Below are positions 47,261 to 60,006 of a stretch of 64,000 nt of DNA, piece by piece. The stretch is from assembly GCF_001540865.1 (NCBI RefSeq), contig NC_033621.1, positions 2,203,439 to 2,267,438 on the forward strand. The letters are read 5' to 3'. The position numbers and the translations under genes were made by a program. Every line of letters begins with the position of its first letter. Position 1 is the first letter of the stretch. Source of the DNA: Ananas comosus (taxonomy: Eukaryota > Streptophyta > Magnoliopsida > Poales > Bromeliaceae). The notes below the pieces were generated by a model, which was not told the origin of the DNA, did not search any database, and was given only the letters and a program-made list of their open reading frames with translations.

Positions 47261-48427
47261 CGATTTCGCCGGAACGTGCTGGAAAAGCTCTTTTCTCTGA
47301 AGCTGCAAGAGCGGGCTGTGGCGCTCGCTTTCCCGCGGCCGCGAGAAGAAAGAAGAGGGTGCGAGAAGGAGGGAAGAAAGCCGGGGAGATATTTAAACCG
47401 GGCAAAATGTATTGCTAGTCCCTTTGCTATCTCGATTTTGCTCTTTGGTCCTTGTTCTCTTCGGGCGTTTTTTGTATTTAGCCCCCACAAGACTTTATTT
47501 TTTATAAACGATCCTAACAAATTTATATTTTCATAAATAACCCTCGTCTTGCCACGTGACCGCGACATGGTGATTGGATCACCATGTTCTCTTGCGTATT
47601 TTTCGTCCCTAAGTAAAAAAGGGAGAGAGTAGTATAAACACGGTGATTCAATTACCGGATTTAAATACAGTAATTCATTTACCGTGTTCAATTTAAAAAT
47701 ATAAATGTGGCGCTAAGTGGTGAGAAGAGAACCATATGTGCAAATATAAATTTATTAGTCATTTGTAAATTTTTTTTGATATTTTTGTCAAAAAAAAATC
47801 TTTTTTCGGTCGAAGAGATTGTCCATAATAATTTATAAAGAGTATTTCAACAATATTTCTTACCATTTTTTCAATACAGCAGGAGGAAAAGTTATTCTAG
47901 TTACTGTTTTGTGTTCACAGGCTCATATCTATATTCAGAGAAAAAAAATGGTAATATTTAATTGAGTAGGGCCAAAAATTAATCCACATGTCAAGCTGAA
48001 CAGGCACTTAGCAAAATAAAGTGGACAAGAACTTGACATAGAGATAGCTTTAAATAATATATGTTTCTTTTGTTGACAACAACGCAAAATGTCAAGATGG
48101 AATCAGCTGCTACTTAAAATAGAGGACAAGAGATCATTAAGTTGAAAGAAAATCATACAAAATGTAGAAATGATTAAGCTGTCTTAGAACAAACACCCAA
48201 AGTTAGCAAACAAAATAGTCACAACCAAAAAGTACAATAAACAGTATAGTATCCAATAAGCATTACCTATCAAGTTTCCACAATTCACACTATTCCTAAA
48301 ATCGGTTAGTGTAGTAATAGTATCATTAATGTGCGGCAAATCTTTACAGGCCACCAAAATCACTATACATTCGAATTCAAGGTCTCCTTTGTATTTAGTG
48401 CGCAAAAGATATGCCGAAACTGGGTGA
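47261..48427. other. Intergenic: ATP synthase promoter and deacetylase 3' flank
   Basis: The part adjoining 47260 is GC-richer (leader and promoter of the gamma subunit). The rest is AT-rich. Open frames at 47147-47691 overlap the first exon on the opposite strand or in other frames and are not credible genes. No repeat or RNA gene seen. Confidence 0.5.
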
Positions 48428-50076
48428 TTATAACTTCCTAACAGTAGCATCATTAATGTAATCAATTGCTGCTGCTTCGCTAAGCTGTTTCCCTTCTGTT
48501 AGTCCTTTCACCAACGTATTTACATAGCCTTTTGCAGGGGCAGTAAGTGGCACCTCACCTGATTTAAATCGCTCAAAATCAGATAATCCACACCTGCAAA
48601 CATAGAATAAAAATTGCATTAGGTTTTTCCTTTTTTGTTACTTTTGACTTCCACAGTACGGCAAGAACATTGTGAATAATCACTGTCCATAGTATTAAAA
48701 GCACATATCTGAGTGGAAATTGAGTGAATAGAGAGAAAAAAAAGAAGTAAGAAGCATACGTCATTGTTAGAATTGGAAGATCATCCTCCTTTCCCAGATA
48801 AAGAACATTAGAATACCATCCATCCTGAGAAAAATTTGTGCAGCTGTTAAACTTGCAGCAGACTTTCAAGCAATGCATTTTAAAATCACAAAAAAGAACA
48901 ACGAGAATAAGCTAAAGGATTTCCAAATAAATAAAGACTTCAACAAGATTTCCATTCATTCAGAGTGAGACATTGATTAGTCAGAATCATTTCATAATGA
49001 ACTAAAGATGCAAAAGGATGGATGAAGTACCTTAAGGACCTCAAGATGGAGAGACTTGTTTTCAGAAACGAAGTCCAGAGAAGACAAATTGAACAAAGGA
49101 GACTCGATCTGTTGGATAGAACAGTTCTCTTTCACTAAACAATTTTCTTGGAACAATAAATCATTGAACTGCTCAAGCCTGTAAGTAAATTGTAGAAGCA
49201 GAATGGAAATACATGAGTTCATAGTCGAAGTTACATCAACCTGTTTGTCCTAGCTGAGAGCACTAGAACTGTTAGAAGAAGCACTAGTAGGTTTTTCATT
49301 AAAATCTCCTCAAAGCTTCTTGCATAAACAGAAGCAGAAGTTGCACATCGAACTTAAGCTTTCAAGGCCCAAAAGCTCATTTTAGATTCAAGCCACAGCA
49401 AGCTCGAAATTTACTGTTAGATAAATACCTAAATCTAGAGGCTTCTCTAGACGCAATAAGAACACTAGCTAATTAGATAAAGAAGAATGTCACAAGCACA
49501 TACGTTATCTTGTACATGCATATGTGAGCTTTCTCATTGCTGTTACTTTCAGGATGAAGAAAAGCAACACCCCCAGGGCCCCATGAGCGGGTAAATGATC
49601 TCCCAAAGAATAATCTGTGAGGCATGGTTTTCCAGGCAACATCTTTTGGTGAACTTCTATCCCGTGATCCACAACATGGTTGACTCATACCTTCGACCTG
49701 TTGATACAAGGGATATGTCGATGTTCTCACAAGAACAAAAACAAGAATTGCAAAATTATTAGAATAACCAGAGCCGGGAAAGAGAGTTATGAAGGATCCT
49801 TTGTACGCACATATACCAAGAGATAAGATAGCAAGATATATATATAGAACTAGGCTACTATGCTATTGATAGCACCAAGTCATTGGTGCTACCAAGTTTT
49901 TGGCTATTGGATTAAGAGATGTGCGGTTAGGATGATGTGGGCCCCCTAGAGTTGAGTGGGTGGTTGGTTGAATAGTATGATCTAACGGGTGAAAATAATG
50001 AAAATGGTAGATCTAACGGCGGAAAATTTGGTAGCACCACGTGCTTCGTGCTATTAATAGCATAGCAGCCAGACTC

Positions 50077-50109
<33 letters not shown>

Positions 50110-53100
50110 CCTTTTTTTCTATTTTGGTAAGTAAGAAATGTGTCTTCAGGACTCCATCTTTATAGTTTTCCCAATGACAAAATTACAGTTCATTACATCA
50201 TCTACCAAGTTGACTTCAATACCAGCTGATATGTTAACTGATCAAAATTACAAGCAACATTTATATTAGAACTCATGAAAACACAGAATTTTACATATGG
50301 AAGGCTTTAAGATCACGTGATTGAAAAAAGAAATGTACGGAAGGTAAATATGATCAATCAAAAACTATTTGTTTCCTGTTAAGAAAGATAAAACATTTTC
50401 TTATGACAAGCTAAACCAAAAAAAGTAATCCTCAGTCTACAGGCCACAACAAAAAGCAGATTATACAAGAGAGACGAAAGAACCTTGGATAGTAGAAAGT
50501 TTCTGAAACAAAAAAATATACCTTCCCCCCTTCAATATAGCAGAGAAACCTTGGCCTCCACATATTTGATCCATAGCTAGCATACCAAATGTAAGTTTCT
50601 AATAGAGCTGATCTCCAAGGAACACAACCGTCAAGAATCTTCATGGTTACATTATGACTTGCTTCAAGTGGATCATTTAGATCTTTGGTAGTTGCACTGT
50701 GATTAGAGGTAGTTCCTTTTGCATGATCCAGCCCATCTACATTCAACCTTGAAAGCTGGGAACTCAGATCATCTTCAGCAACCTCAATGACATTAACTGA
50801 ACAGACAGAAGCAGAGGGCTCATGAAGATCCTCCTCATCTGATTCAGAACTTGAATAAAAGTTTAGCTGTATTTGAACAAAAATGAGTCAGAGATCCAAA
50901 CATAAACATGATTTGTTGTGTTAAAAAGGATATGAATTCTTATATTAACTGAGTTTAACTGAAAATTTATTGACAAACAGTTGTTGTAGGTAAGGATCAC
51001 GTTACTATGCATTAACAACTATTCTAGTGCGATATATGTAGACTATACAACATGATTAGTAGATGTTAAGTCAGCTTATAATAGAAGATTAGGTAAATAC
51101 TATGGCTTAATTGGTTCATTCAAGCTGCATAAAATCATCAAAATAAAAGAATTTAAGTACCTCAGCTAGGTTGAGTTTTCTACTGTGAGCCAGTAATTCT
51201 TCCGGTAATTTACCACCCAGAACAGGCCAATAGGTTTTCAATTCATCACGAACCTGGACCCAAAAAAAAATTAAACTTTAAAGCTATGAAAAATGCTTCG
51301 ACGAGATTAAAATGATCGGAACTTCCCAAAAAAAAAAAAAAAACCTATAAATCTAACTTAACTATGACTAAACAGACAAAATCAATAGAATAACCCAAGA
51401 AACAGAACAGACAAACAACAAACTACCGCTTGTATGACTCGCCACGTGGACTCAAAAGGTTTGTTCTCCACTGAACCAAGAGAAGGTTCCTCTCCCAATA
51501 AAACTTTTGCGCAAGCAAAAACAGAATTCGCTATTGACTTAAGATTGTAACCTCCTTCAAGGACCATTACTATCTTTCCTCGAGCAAAAGTGATCAGCTG
51601 CAAAAGTGAAAAAGGGAAACATCTGTAGATGTTCACATAGAAACTCATACCACATTCAGAAGATACAGTCAAGAAGACAGTTAATAACCTTTTTCAGCAG
51701 AAGAGAATATCCGTAAGGAGTAATACAACAACCACCAAGTGGGTCACCAAGGGCTGTTGAATGATACAAATTAGTAAACCCAAAACGTTCACATATCCAT
51801 TAGTTCAGCAGTCGGAATCTAATTATCAGTACTAGTTGATTAATACGAAATAGTGAATTTCACTTAGTATTTTCTTGTTTATTAATTGCATACATATTCT
51901 CCAGCGGGTTGCCATGAAAATTTGTCTACCTGACCTCATCTGCCATCTTGAAAAACCGTAGGAGAAGAACAGCAGTTCCTTTAACAATCCACATAAAAGA
52001 ATATCCCGATTACTACTCAAAGATGTAATGGATAGAAGCATACGACAAGTAGCATGTGCTAAACAGAGTTTAAGGCTGATCCAAAGGTTCAAGAACCAAA
52101 ACATTTTATTTCGTTCAAACACTATTTTTATTTGCTGCAAAGATAAATGAAAAGAATACAGACCAGTTACATCATTATCTCTCTATTTCTCTTGAATTTC
52201 TTTCCAAGCAAAACTGTTGTCTTCCATTCAGTTCTTTCAAACCAAAAAAATACTAAGAAATAATTGCATGCTACCATGACAGATTATCTTAATCCGCAGA
52301 ACGAACTGGATGATGAATGTCATCAGTAGTTTTAACCTTTAGGCTTCGTCCTTATAGAGATACCAGAAGTATACTTCATGTGACTTTTTTATTGTATTGA
52401 AATATGTACTTTACGCAACACAACTTTAAACTGAGCAAATGGATTGGTAATAAGTATATTAATGAGGATAATAAGAACTTCAAACGGTAAAGAATTGAAG
52501 AGCTACCTGCATCAAATCCAGCAGAAATCATAACTATGTCAGGATTGTAAGCTTCAGCAACAGGTATTAGTACATGATCCCACACAGCAAGGTAATCTGC
52601 ATCACCACATCGTCCATGTTCCCAAGGAACATTGATGTTATAACCTTGACCAGGACCTTCGCCAACCATACAATGAGAGCCATCCCCACCAGCAGGATAG
52701 AAAGTTCCAAAGTCAAATCTGCAACAAGGATAAAATGATTAGAAGCTTTAACATAATGTAAATTAGCTAAGAATAAATGGTAACAGCATAGACAGACAAA
52801 GTAACACTATAAACAACAAACAAACAGACGAGGCTAACATAAAATTGGGCCCCGGATGTGATACCATTGACCATTCTGAAAAATTTTGTAGTTGGGTAAA
52901 GGTGTATTAGAGATGAGCAAATATGTTGCAACAACAACATGACACCAAAAAAAAAAAAAAATCAATAGATCATTTAGCCTAGGAAATGATGATGAAATAA
53001 GAAGCTAGGAGATAACTTGTTGTACCTGTGAACAGAAAAGAATAATACATGAGGATCCTTATAAAATGTATTCTGTGTGCCATTTCCATGATGAACATCC

Positions 53101-54294
53101 CAATCCACAATCAAAATCTTTTTTATACCTAATTCTGGCTGAAACAAGGACAATGAAACAGTTAACATGCATCCATATTTTCAAATAGCAAAACAACGTA
53201 ATGTAGCATGAGAACGAATATACTCTAGAGGATTTAGGTTTCTTCTTACATAAAAGAAAACAGAATTAGAAAAATAGTAACATTCTATTTTGGCTGCACA
53301 AGATGACATCGAGAACAAATTTAGATGCACACCTCCTTTAATAGAAAGCTAACTGCAATAGCCACATTGTTGAAGAGGCAAAATCCCATAGCCTCATTAT
53401 GCTCTGCATGATGTCCAGGAGGCCTTACTAGAGCAATCGCCGAATTAAGTTCCCCATTAGCAACTTTCTCAGCTGCCTAATTGAGATAAAAAAACAACAA
53501 TAGGCCTTTTCAGTATATTTTGGCCAGTAATAAGAGGCTTTGATACTTCTTTAAATATATGACATATTATTAGGTAGATAGCAAAAACCAGTTTGAAATG
53601 GTTAGATGCAAATTATTACCTCAATAACTGAGCCTGCCGCGAGGTAAGCAGATTCCGACGAACCCTCATTAAAGTAAATAGAATTGAACCTCTTAGCAAT
53701 CTTATTCCGGCGAGAGTCGAATTGCTTCGAGCTGATGCTTCTGATCAGCTTAATATGGTTTTGGCTATGAACCGACGCTATATCCTGATCCTCAGCTTCC
53801 TTTGCCTTCACAAGAACACACCTAGGAGAATAGCCATAATCAAACAAATATAATCTCATTTTTCCACAGATACAGTTCGACTACTTGTATCATACTCGCC
53901 AAACAAGCTCAAGTCTCCCATTTTCACACGCCAAAGCGTAATAAACTAAAAATTATTGAGCATTACCTCAAATCTCTCATGCGCAAACTCTCCGATCACT
54001 TCTCCGGGTTCGAAAAATTAGGGTTTTAGGGTGAATAAGCAAAGGCGAGCAATCAAAGCTACATCTAGTTCATTTTAATCTAATCTAAGGATGAGAGATG
54101 GAGGATGAGGAGATCGAGAGGAGAAGATACCTCTTCGTGATCCCCTCGGCCTCGAGCTTTCGCCATATGGCGCGGAGGCGCTCGGGGTTCTCGGGGTGGC
54201 TCTCGCCGTCCGGGGTGGCGTGGCCGCACATGCGCTCGTCGTAAACGAGGCCCACAGCCGACGGCGGCGGCGGCGGAGTCTCCGGCGCCGCCAT
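48428..54294 (-). CDS. HDA5: Class II histone deacetylase, HDA5/HDA18-like
   Basis: Thirteen exons on the minus strand: 54131..54294, 53620..53821, 53333..53476, 53026..53138, 52507..52718, 51689..51753, 51427..51597, 51161..51253, 50522..50866, 49504..49697, 49031..49178, 48760..48824, 48428..48593; 693 residues. The zinc-dependent deacetylase domain (about 15-370) keeps the catalytic set: RPPGHHAE (His144/145), DWDVHHGNG (Asp184, His186), SAGFDA (Asp277) and LEGGYN (Tyr317). It removes acetyl groups from histones or other proteins. The C-terminal third, shared with Arabidopsis HDA5/HDA18, contains [19 protein letters not shown] (about 481-499), [18 protein letters not shown] and LEQFND. It resembles a gamma-glutamylcyclotransferase-like fold (YGSN motif); that is my inference. 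Intron 9 holds a MITE. Confidence 0.95.
49846..50077. mobile_element. MITE in intron 9 of the deacetylase gene
   Basis: Starts GAACTAGGCTACTATGCTA and ends TAGCATAGCAGCCAGACTC, giving near-perfect terminal inverted repeats of about 25-30 bases extended by GGTGCTACCAAG and TTGGTAGCACCA. (TA)n sequence flanks both sides. The interior is homologous to 19648-19902. Non-coding. Confidence 0.75.
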
Positions 54295-54387
54295 TAGAGG
54301 CGACGATCGAGCTCGGGTGGTCGAGGAAGAGGAAGAGGGTCGAAGCCGAGTAATGTGGGGAGAGAGGCGACGGGGAAAGAAGAAGAC

Positions 54388-54407
54388 AGAGAGAGAGAGA
54401 GAGAGAG
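54388..54407. repeat. (GA)n tract in the deacetylase leader
   Basis: A GA repeat about 95-115 bases upstream of the start codon of the minus-strand deacetylase gene, within the likely 5' UTR or core promoter. Confidence 0.75.
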
Positions 54408-54857
54408 ATTGGTGGGATATATTTCAGAAAGAGAATAAAAAAGCCAAAAAAGGAAGTGAATTTTAAAATTCAAAATTTTGATTTGAGAGATGCTGCGTTT
54501 TCAAAGGGAAAGAAAAACTGCGGAGATGGGGAGTTAACGCGTAGGTTGTGGCTTCTATCCGAAATTTTGTTAGATATTTTTTCATTATTAAAATTTTTTA
54601 AAAAAAATAGAGAATAAGATAATATTTTCTAGATAGAAATAAAATCATAAAACTGGTATGTACCAGTAAATCAGAAGATCTTCAAAAGGAAATTTTTTTA
54701 AAAAAACTCGCTACTGAAGTTGCCTCCTTATACTTTGGTAAAAAAATCTAAAACAGCCTCTTATTAGCGTTACTACTGTTTATGTTGTAGGCTTTATACC
54801 TTTCTTATTGGAACGCACTTTTATTCTGAGTTCCTTCCAAATAGCTCCGAGAGCAAG

Positions 54858-55616
54858 AGCTCTATCGTTTGGTTCGAGAATAAATAAAAAATAAATATTC
54901 TAGGTATAGATATAAATTGAGGTATAAGTGGGATTAGATTAATTTTGCATTTGGATTAAAATTGGGTTATTCCTGAGAATAAAAAAAATAGCGTTTGGTT
55001 AGGTAAGATGGAATAAGAAAGATAGTGGATTTTATAAATAAAAAATAATTATATTATCCTCTTATTATATTTAAATTTAAATTTTTAAATTTTTAAATAT
55101 TTATTTTTAAATTTAAATTTTTAACTTTGAAATTTCAAAATTTGAAATTTAAAATCTCTAATTTTAAATTCAAAATTTTAAATTTTAAATTTCAAACTTT
55201 AAATTTAAGATCAAATTTAAAGTAAACTATTCATTGATTATGGAATCGGAATGGAATTTATTGATTCCGATAGTTATCGTTTGTTTTATAGAAATCGAAT
55301 TCTAATTCCCATTCCACTCCGGAATGGGAGTGGCTAAATCCATTTATGATCCAATTCGACTTTGAATCCCGGATTGGCTCATTCCAAAGTAAACTATTCA
55401 AAATCCTTTTTTATCAACACATATCTCCTCTCCCTTCATCACTTTTCTCTCTCTTAATTAAAACCCTCTCTCAAAAATTTTAAATTTTTATTCCGATTTC
55501 CATTCAAATAATGGACTAAACATTTTTAAATGATTCGTCATTCCATTTTTCATTCCAAAGCAATTCAATTCCACTTTCCATTCCTATTTCAATCATGAAC
55601 CAAACATGCCCTTAAT
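54858..55616. mobile_element. Probable decayed MITE with TGTTTGGTT-type ends
   Basis: The left side reads TCTATCGTTTGGTTCGAGAATA. The right side reverse-complements to TAAGGGCATGTTTGGTTCATG, a terminus common in plant MITEs. The interior is low-complexity (AAATTTAAATTTTTAA repeats, GGAATGGGAGTGG blocks). Ends and superfamily are uncertain. Confidence 0.35.
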
Positions 55617-56524
55617 TTAAGCTCGAATCTTCTTCACCATGTTCGGCGTCTAAACACAATATTACTAGACTGTTGACTTAAAGAAGCCAACATTATGCCT
55701 CGTGATAAGCGGCTAGATTAGACCGAATCATGTTCGAAATAGCAGAAGACCGGATTAAGCCTAGTCACAATTTAGATTTGTGGATGTTGTGTTTGTGCAT
55801 TTTAAATGACTTTATTATATATTTTTCTATAAGCGGAAACTTTTGAAATTAATGGTCAGCGCCGAGCAATCTGACACAAACAATTAGTGATTTAATAAAA
55901 TTTACTCCACATGATATATTGCTTTTACATTATACAGTTTTTTGGACAGCATCTATCTACACCTCTATATACCTATACATTATTCTTCCTAAATTTGCCA
56001 TATGGCAACATTCTTTTCATTATTGGGTGTAGGGTCCACTCCGAACTGGCTCAAGTCCTCCACTTTTCTTTTTTTTTTTTTTTGATTGAATCAAACCGAA
56101 TTTTTCTTTATTTTTACTTGAACCAAACTAATCATTGTTGAGTGTAGACTCTTCCAAACCGGTTCAAGTCCTCCATATGTTTTTCTCTTTCTTTGCATGA
56201 ATCGAACCAAATCACACCTTTGCATTGGCCCAAACTGTTTCTTTTTCACTTCTTTCAACTGTTATCTTTCTTCATCGGCAAGATGAATTTCACTCTTATT
56301 CTTCGCTTCTTTCATTATTGTTTTCTTTTTTTTTATCGTTGTTTTTTATTTTTCTCTAATTATGGATTACTACACTAGTTTCAACATAAATTATAATATT
56401 GATCATGATTAGACCTTATAACATTTATAGAGAGGCTTGTTTCTGTTGCATATAGTTGTATTATGCTATGAAAGCTATCTCATACTAGTTTTTTTTTGTT
56501 AGTAACACTTCCCAAATTTTACCA

Positions 56525-56663
56525 TATGTACTAACGCAGTTCGTTAATAATTTAATAGTTGGTATATAAGATTTCAAGTTCGAAAATTAGTTATTTTACA
56601 TTTCTAACTTAGTTCATTTTTTAAAAATGAACAAAGCAGGTAACACACCATCTTTCTCTCCTA
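56525..56663 (+). mobile_element. SINE copy (plus orientation), A-box and B-box relics
   Basis: An A-box-like GCAGTTCGTTAATAA is followed about 35 bases later by a B-box-like AAGTTCGAAAATTAG. The shared family body (AACTTAGTTCATTTTTTAAA) and tail (GGTAACACACCATCT) follow. Confidence 0.5.
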
Positions 56664-56898
56664 AATTGCTAAAAGCAAAATCAGGTCAAAAATTATTTTG
56701 ATATACAATGACTGCTGACTACTGACTAGCACCAAGTATTGGAGATAAAGATGATTCAGGTCCAATTTGGGCCAACTTGCTCCTCCATTATTCTTCACAT
56801 TTTTGGATACTTAATGAGTCATAAACATTGGACTGATAACAACAAGTTTAAAAGTATGGTCCAAAATATATCTCACAATATGGGCCGAACCAACTCTT

Positions 56899-57032
56899 TT
56901 CTAGCAGGCTTTGTGGTTAGTACCCGAGACTCAAGTTCGAATCCTAGTTGATTCACATTTCCAGTTAAGTTTATTTTCAAATGAAATAAACGAAGGGAGT
57001 AGCGCGTTATCTATCTCTAAAAAAAAAAAAAA
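56899..57032 (+). mobile_element. SINE copy (plus orientation) with A-tail
   Basis: A clear tRNA-type B box GTTCGAATCCT at 56935-56945 is followed by the family body (GATTCACATTTCCAGTTAAG), a TCTATCTCT 3' end and a 14-base A-tail at 57019-57032. The 5' part (A box) is incomplete, so the copy is probably 5'-truncated. Confidence 0.65.
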
Positions 57033-57519
57033 CTCTTTTCTAAGAGGCATCCTCAATAATTTTAGGACATGTTCTGTATCCGAACCACACCTGAATTTCT
57101 AAGTATTTACCCATACTTAGAGCCAATGCGACTTAATTTGAATTTTTTTAAAATCCCAAGAAAAAAACTCCTTTGGCATAATTTGACCTTGTGTGGAAGT
57201 CAAACTTAATGGGGGTGTTGGTTTCTCAAGAGAGCGTAAAAAATTATTTTTCGGACAAATTTTTTTTCATGAATTAACTTTTGGAAAGAAAGAATAAAAA
57301 TGTTACTTTTATAAAATTTTGAAAGAAAATTAACAAAACTATTTAGGATCAAAAAATATTTTTTTAATAATATTTTTGGAAAACCAAACTCTCTCTGGGA
57401 TAAAAGTTTTTAGTTTTGAAGAAAAAATAGTATGCTACGACACTTCATTTATTAGAAATATGAACTAAACGACAAGGGTAAGATAACACAAGGCTCGGAG
57501 TGGGCGAAAAAAAAAAAAA

Positions 57520-58030
57520 CCTACACTATTGATTTCAGCTTTGCTGATTTGCGGAGAGAAAATACTCCCATGCCAACTGTTTAATCTTGTAGATAGGGTT
57601 TGGCTGGGTATTCCTAAAAATCACTCCGTTTCTAACCTTCCACGGGACCCACCAGCAGGCTACTGAGCCGATTAGCTTAATACTTATAAACTACGATCCA
57701 TTTCTAGCTATCCACCTATACGAGACGAAGTTCACATCGTCACCCAAATCTTCAGGCCGGACACTCTCCAATGTCATCACCATTAGAAATTTAGAAAAAT
57801 TACACTGAGAGAACCGGTGATCTTAAGAAGAAGCCAGCAGAACGGGTATACGCCTTGTGTACGAAACGAATACACGTACTCGCAGCATTGATCACCAAAT
57901 ACTGCATACGGTCTACGATATCGTGGATACACCCGGTGCACGCACCGATTTCTCGTAGTCGATCCCTTGGTTGAGCCATGTGATGCTCCTACCAACAATA
58001 GGGCAATTGAAAGCGATCCCGTACCTTCCA
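57520..58030 (-). pseudogene. Possible remnant of a reverse-transcriptase-type element
   Basis: On the minus strand a broken frame reads VPWKVRNGVIFRNTQPNP, reminiscent of the W-x-x-W-K-x-R-N-x-x-x-F segment near the end of plant LINE reverse-transcriptase ORFs. The surrounding frame contains stops. Upstream on the same strand a short open frame (57783-58031) has no recognisable domain. Weak; could be unrelated. Confidence 0.2.
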
Positions 58031-58452
58031 ATAATGGAAAGGGAATTGAATGAGCTGCTCATTTAAGAAGCCTTGTTGTGTCCCTTCGCAACGCCTTATC
58101 CATCCAATATTATTATAAATATTTTACGATTCAGATTCACCGATCATTTCTAACGTAAATGATAAAAAATTTGATCGGTATTCATGATTTTAAATTTAAA
58201 TTATAGTTGATTCACATTTTAGTTTGCTATTTATTTCTCAAAAATAAAAATTCAGATTCAGATAAAAAAAATAAAATTATAATAAATATTTAAACTCGGA
58301 GATGTGGTGATTCATACGATTCACCGGACTGTCTAGACGTACTACTAGAAAGTACTGACTCCGAAGCATCATCAAGGCTGGAAGAAAATTTCTGACAACC
58401 CCGTGCGTAAAGTTTGTCTCTGCACCAAATTCATTTGGTTGATATAAACTCA

Positions 58453-58457
58453 CACTA

Positions 58458-58504
<47 letters not shown>
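58453..58504. mobile_element. CACTA-like terminus with 46-nt poly-A
   Basis: CACTACAA followed by a long A run, resembling the CACTACAAGAAAA ends of plant CACTA (En/Spm) transposons. Downstream (58560-58760) are short AAAACATC/AAAACGTT motifs like CACTA subterminal repeats. The opposite terminus was not found, so the element is partial or decayed. Confidence 0.35.
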
Positions 58505-58505
<1 letters not shown>

Positions 58506-58904
58506 ATTTAAGAAAGTTTTTTAACATTTAATAATATTTAAAAATGTCTCAATATAATCTAGCGTCATATTTGAAAAACATCGGTCACAGCGTCGGCAAA
58601 TGAAGAGCTACCATGCATATACCGACGCTTATGCCAAATATCGGTAAAATATATTTTGATGTTTTAAAACGTTAGAATATCTGAAATAATGGCGCTTTAA
58701 AACATCAAAAAATTAAAAATAATAATAAATTTTATCATTTAATAAATTAGTTTGACATAATTACTTTTTAAAGTGTCAGTATTTGCTATATTATAAAAAT
58801 ACTTAAAGATATTTTCTTTCATGCCTTGTCTAAAAAATATTTTTGTATGCAAAGCGAATCCTGCAGGCCAGATTGTTTCCGATTCAAACTTAGGGGGTTG
58901 ACAC

Positions 58905-59173
58905 TAGAGATGTAAACGGATCGGATTCGAGGCGGATTTTTAAAAACCCGAACTCGAACCCGACTCCAAACCTGAGATCCGAATCCGAACCCGAACCCGA
59001 CGGATTTTAAAAATCCATATCCAAACCCGAATCCGACCAAAAATTTGAAACCCGAACCCGAATCCGAACCCGAACCCGAAAATTTGAACCCGAAACAATT
59101 ATTTCTTTTTTCAATATTTCAAAATATATTATATTAAATCTAATTTTTTAAAATACAAATTCAAATATAACAT

Positions 59174-59249
<76 letters not shown>

Positions 59250-60006
59250 TAGGCTACTATACTACCTATAGTACGAGTTCCGGTACTATAGTATTTGTTT
59301 TCAATCTAGGCGTTCAAATCAACAATCCACACCGTTAAATATGATCTAGGTATATGAATTTCTTAGGAATAAAATTTTAGTTTTTTCGATATCGTTTACT
59401 TAGAAAATAAATTATATCAAAATGGACGTGGAAATTGAATAATCTTAAAATTTGAGCATAGACTTTTAAATTCAAGATCAAGAATGTTAACCTAATCTAT
59501 ATAGTTTAAAGTATTTTCTATCAAAATTTAAAGAAATTTAGATTCTTCTACACCGTTAAACTCCAAACTCGTCATAATAGCCATTGAAAATTAACAATTT
59601 TGAAATAGTTTGATCATGAAGTAAACTATGTCGAAAAAATATAAAATTTATTCTAGAAACTTTAAATACCCTAGATTAGTTTAACGTGTGGATCGTTGAT
59701 TTGAACACCCTAAGATCGAAAACCAGTACTATAGTACCGAAGCCGTACTATAGATATATAATAGCCTAACTCTATATATAATATATTATAATATATATAT
59801 ATATATAATACAAAATAAATTCGGGTTCGGGTCGGGTTCGGTTTCAGATCGGGTACAATCAAAATCTATATTCGAATCTATATCCGTCGGGCTTCTATTT
59901 TTTATATCCATATTTGAATTCATATCCATATCCAACGGATATATCCGTTTCATTCGGGTTCAGGTTCGGATAAAATTTCGGGTATTCATAACCATTGACA
60001 TCCCCA
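58905..60006. mobile_element. Non-autonomous hAT-like element with 8-bp TSD
   Basis: Perfect 8-base duplication GTTGACAC at 58897-58904 and 60007-60014. The termini TAGAGATGTAAACGG and (reverse complement of the right end) TGGGGATGTCAATGG are 15-base imperfect inverted repeats. The subterminal regions are rich in AACCCGAACCCGAA on the left and the complementary TTCGGGTTCGGG on the right. An 8-bp TSD is the hallmark of hAT elements. It has no coding capacity and is interrupted by the MITE at 59246-59772 and its (TA)n flanks. Confidence 0.8.
59246..59772. mobile_element. Long-TIR MITE nested in the hAT-like element
   Basis: The left end GAATTAGGCTACTATACTAC and the right end reverse-complemented (GAGTTAGGCTATTATATATC) continue as inverted repeats for about 130 bases. 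The arms include CTATAGTAC, GGTACTATAGTA and GTTCAAATCAAC(A/G)ATCCACAC. It sits between (TA)n tracts (about 59179-59245 and from 59773). The interior resembles the element at 17478. Non-coding. Confidence 0.8.

Noticed and set aside
46844..47308. 154-residue minus-strand open frame including the ATP synthase start
   Set aside because: Only its 47163-47260 part is coding; beyond that it reads into intron 1, and the leading residues come from a non-ATG start.
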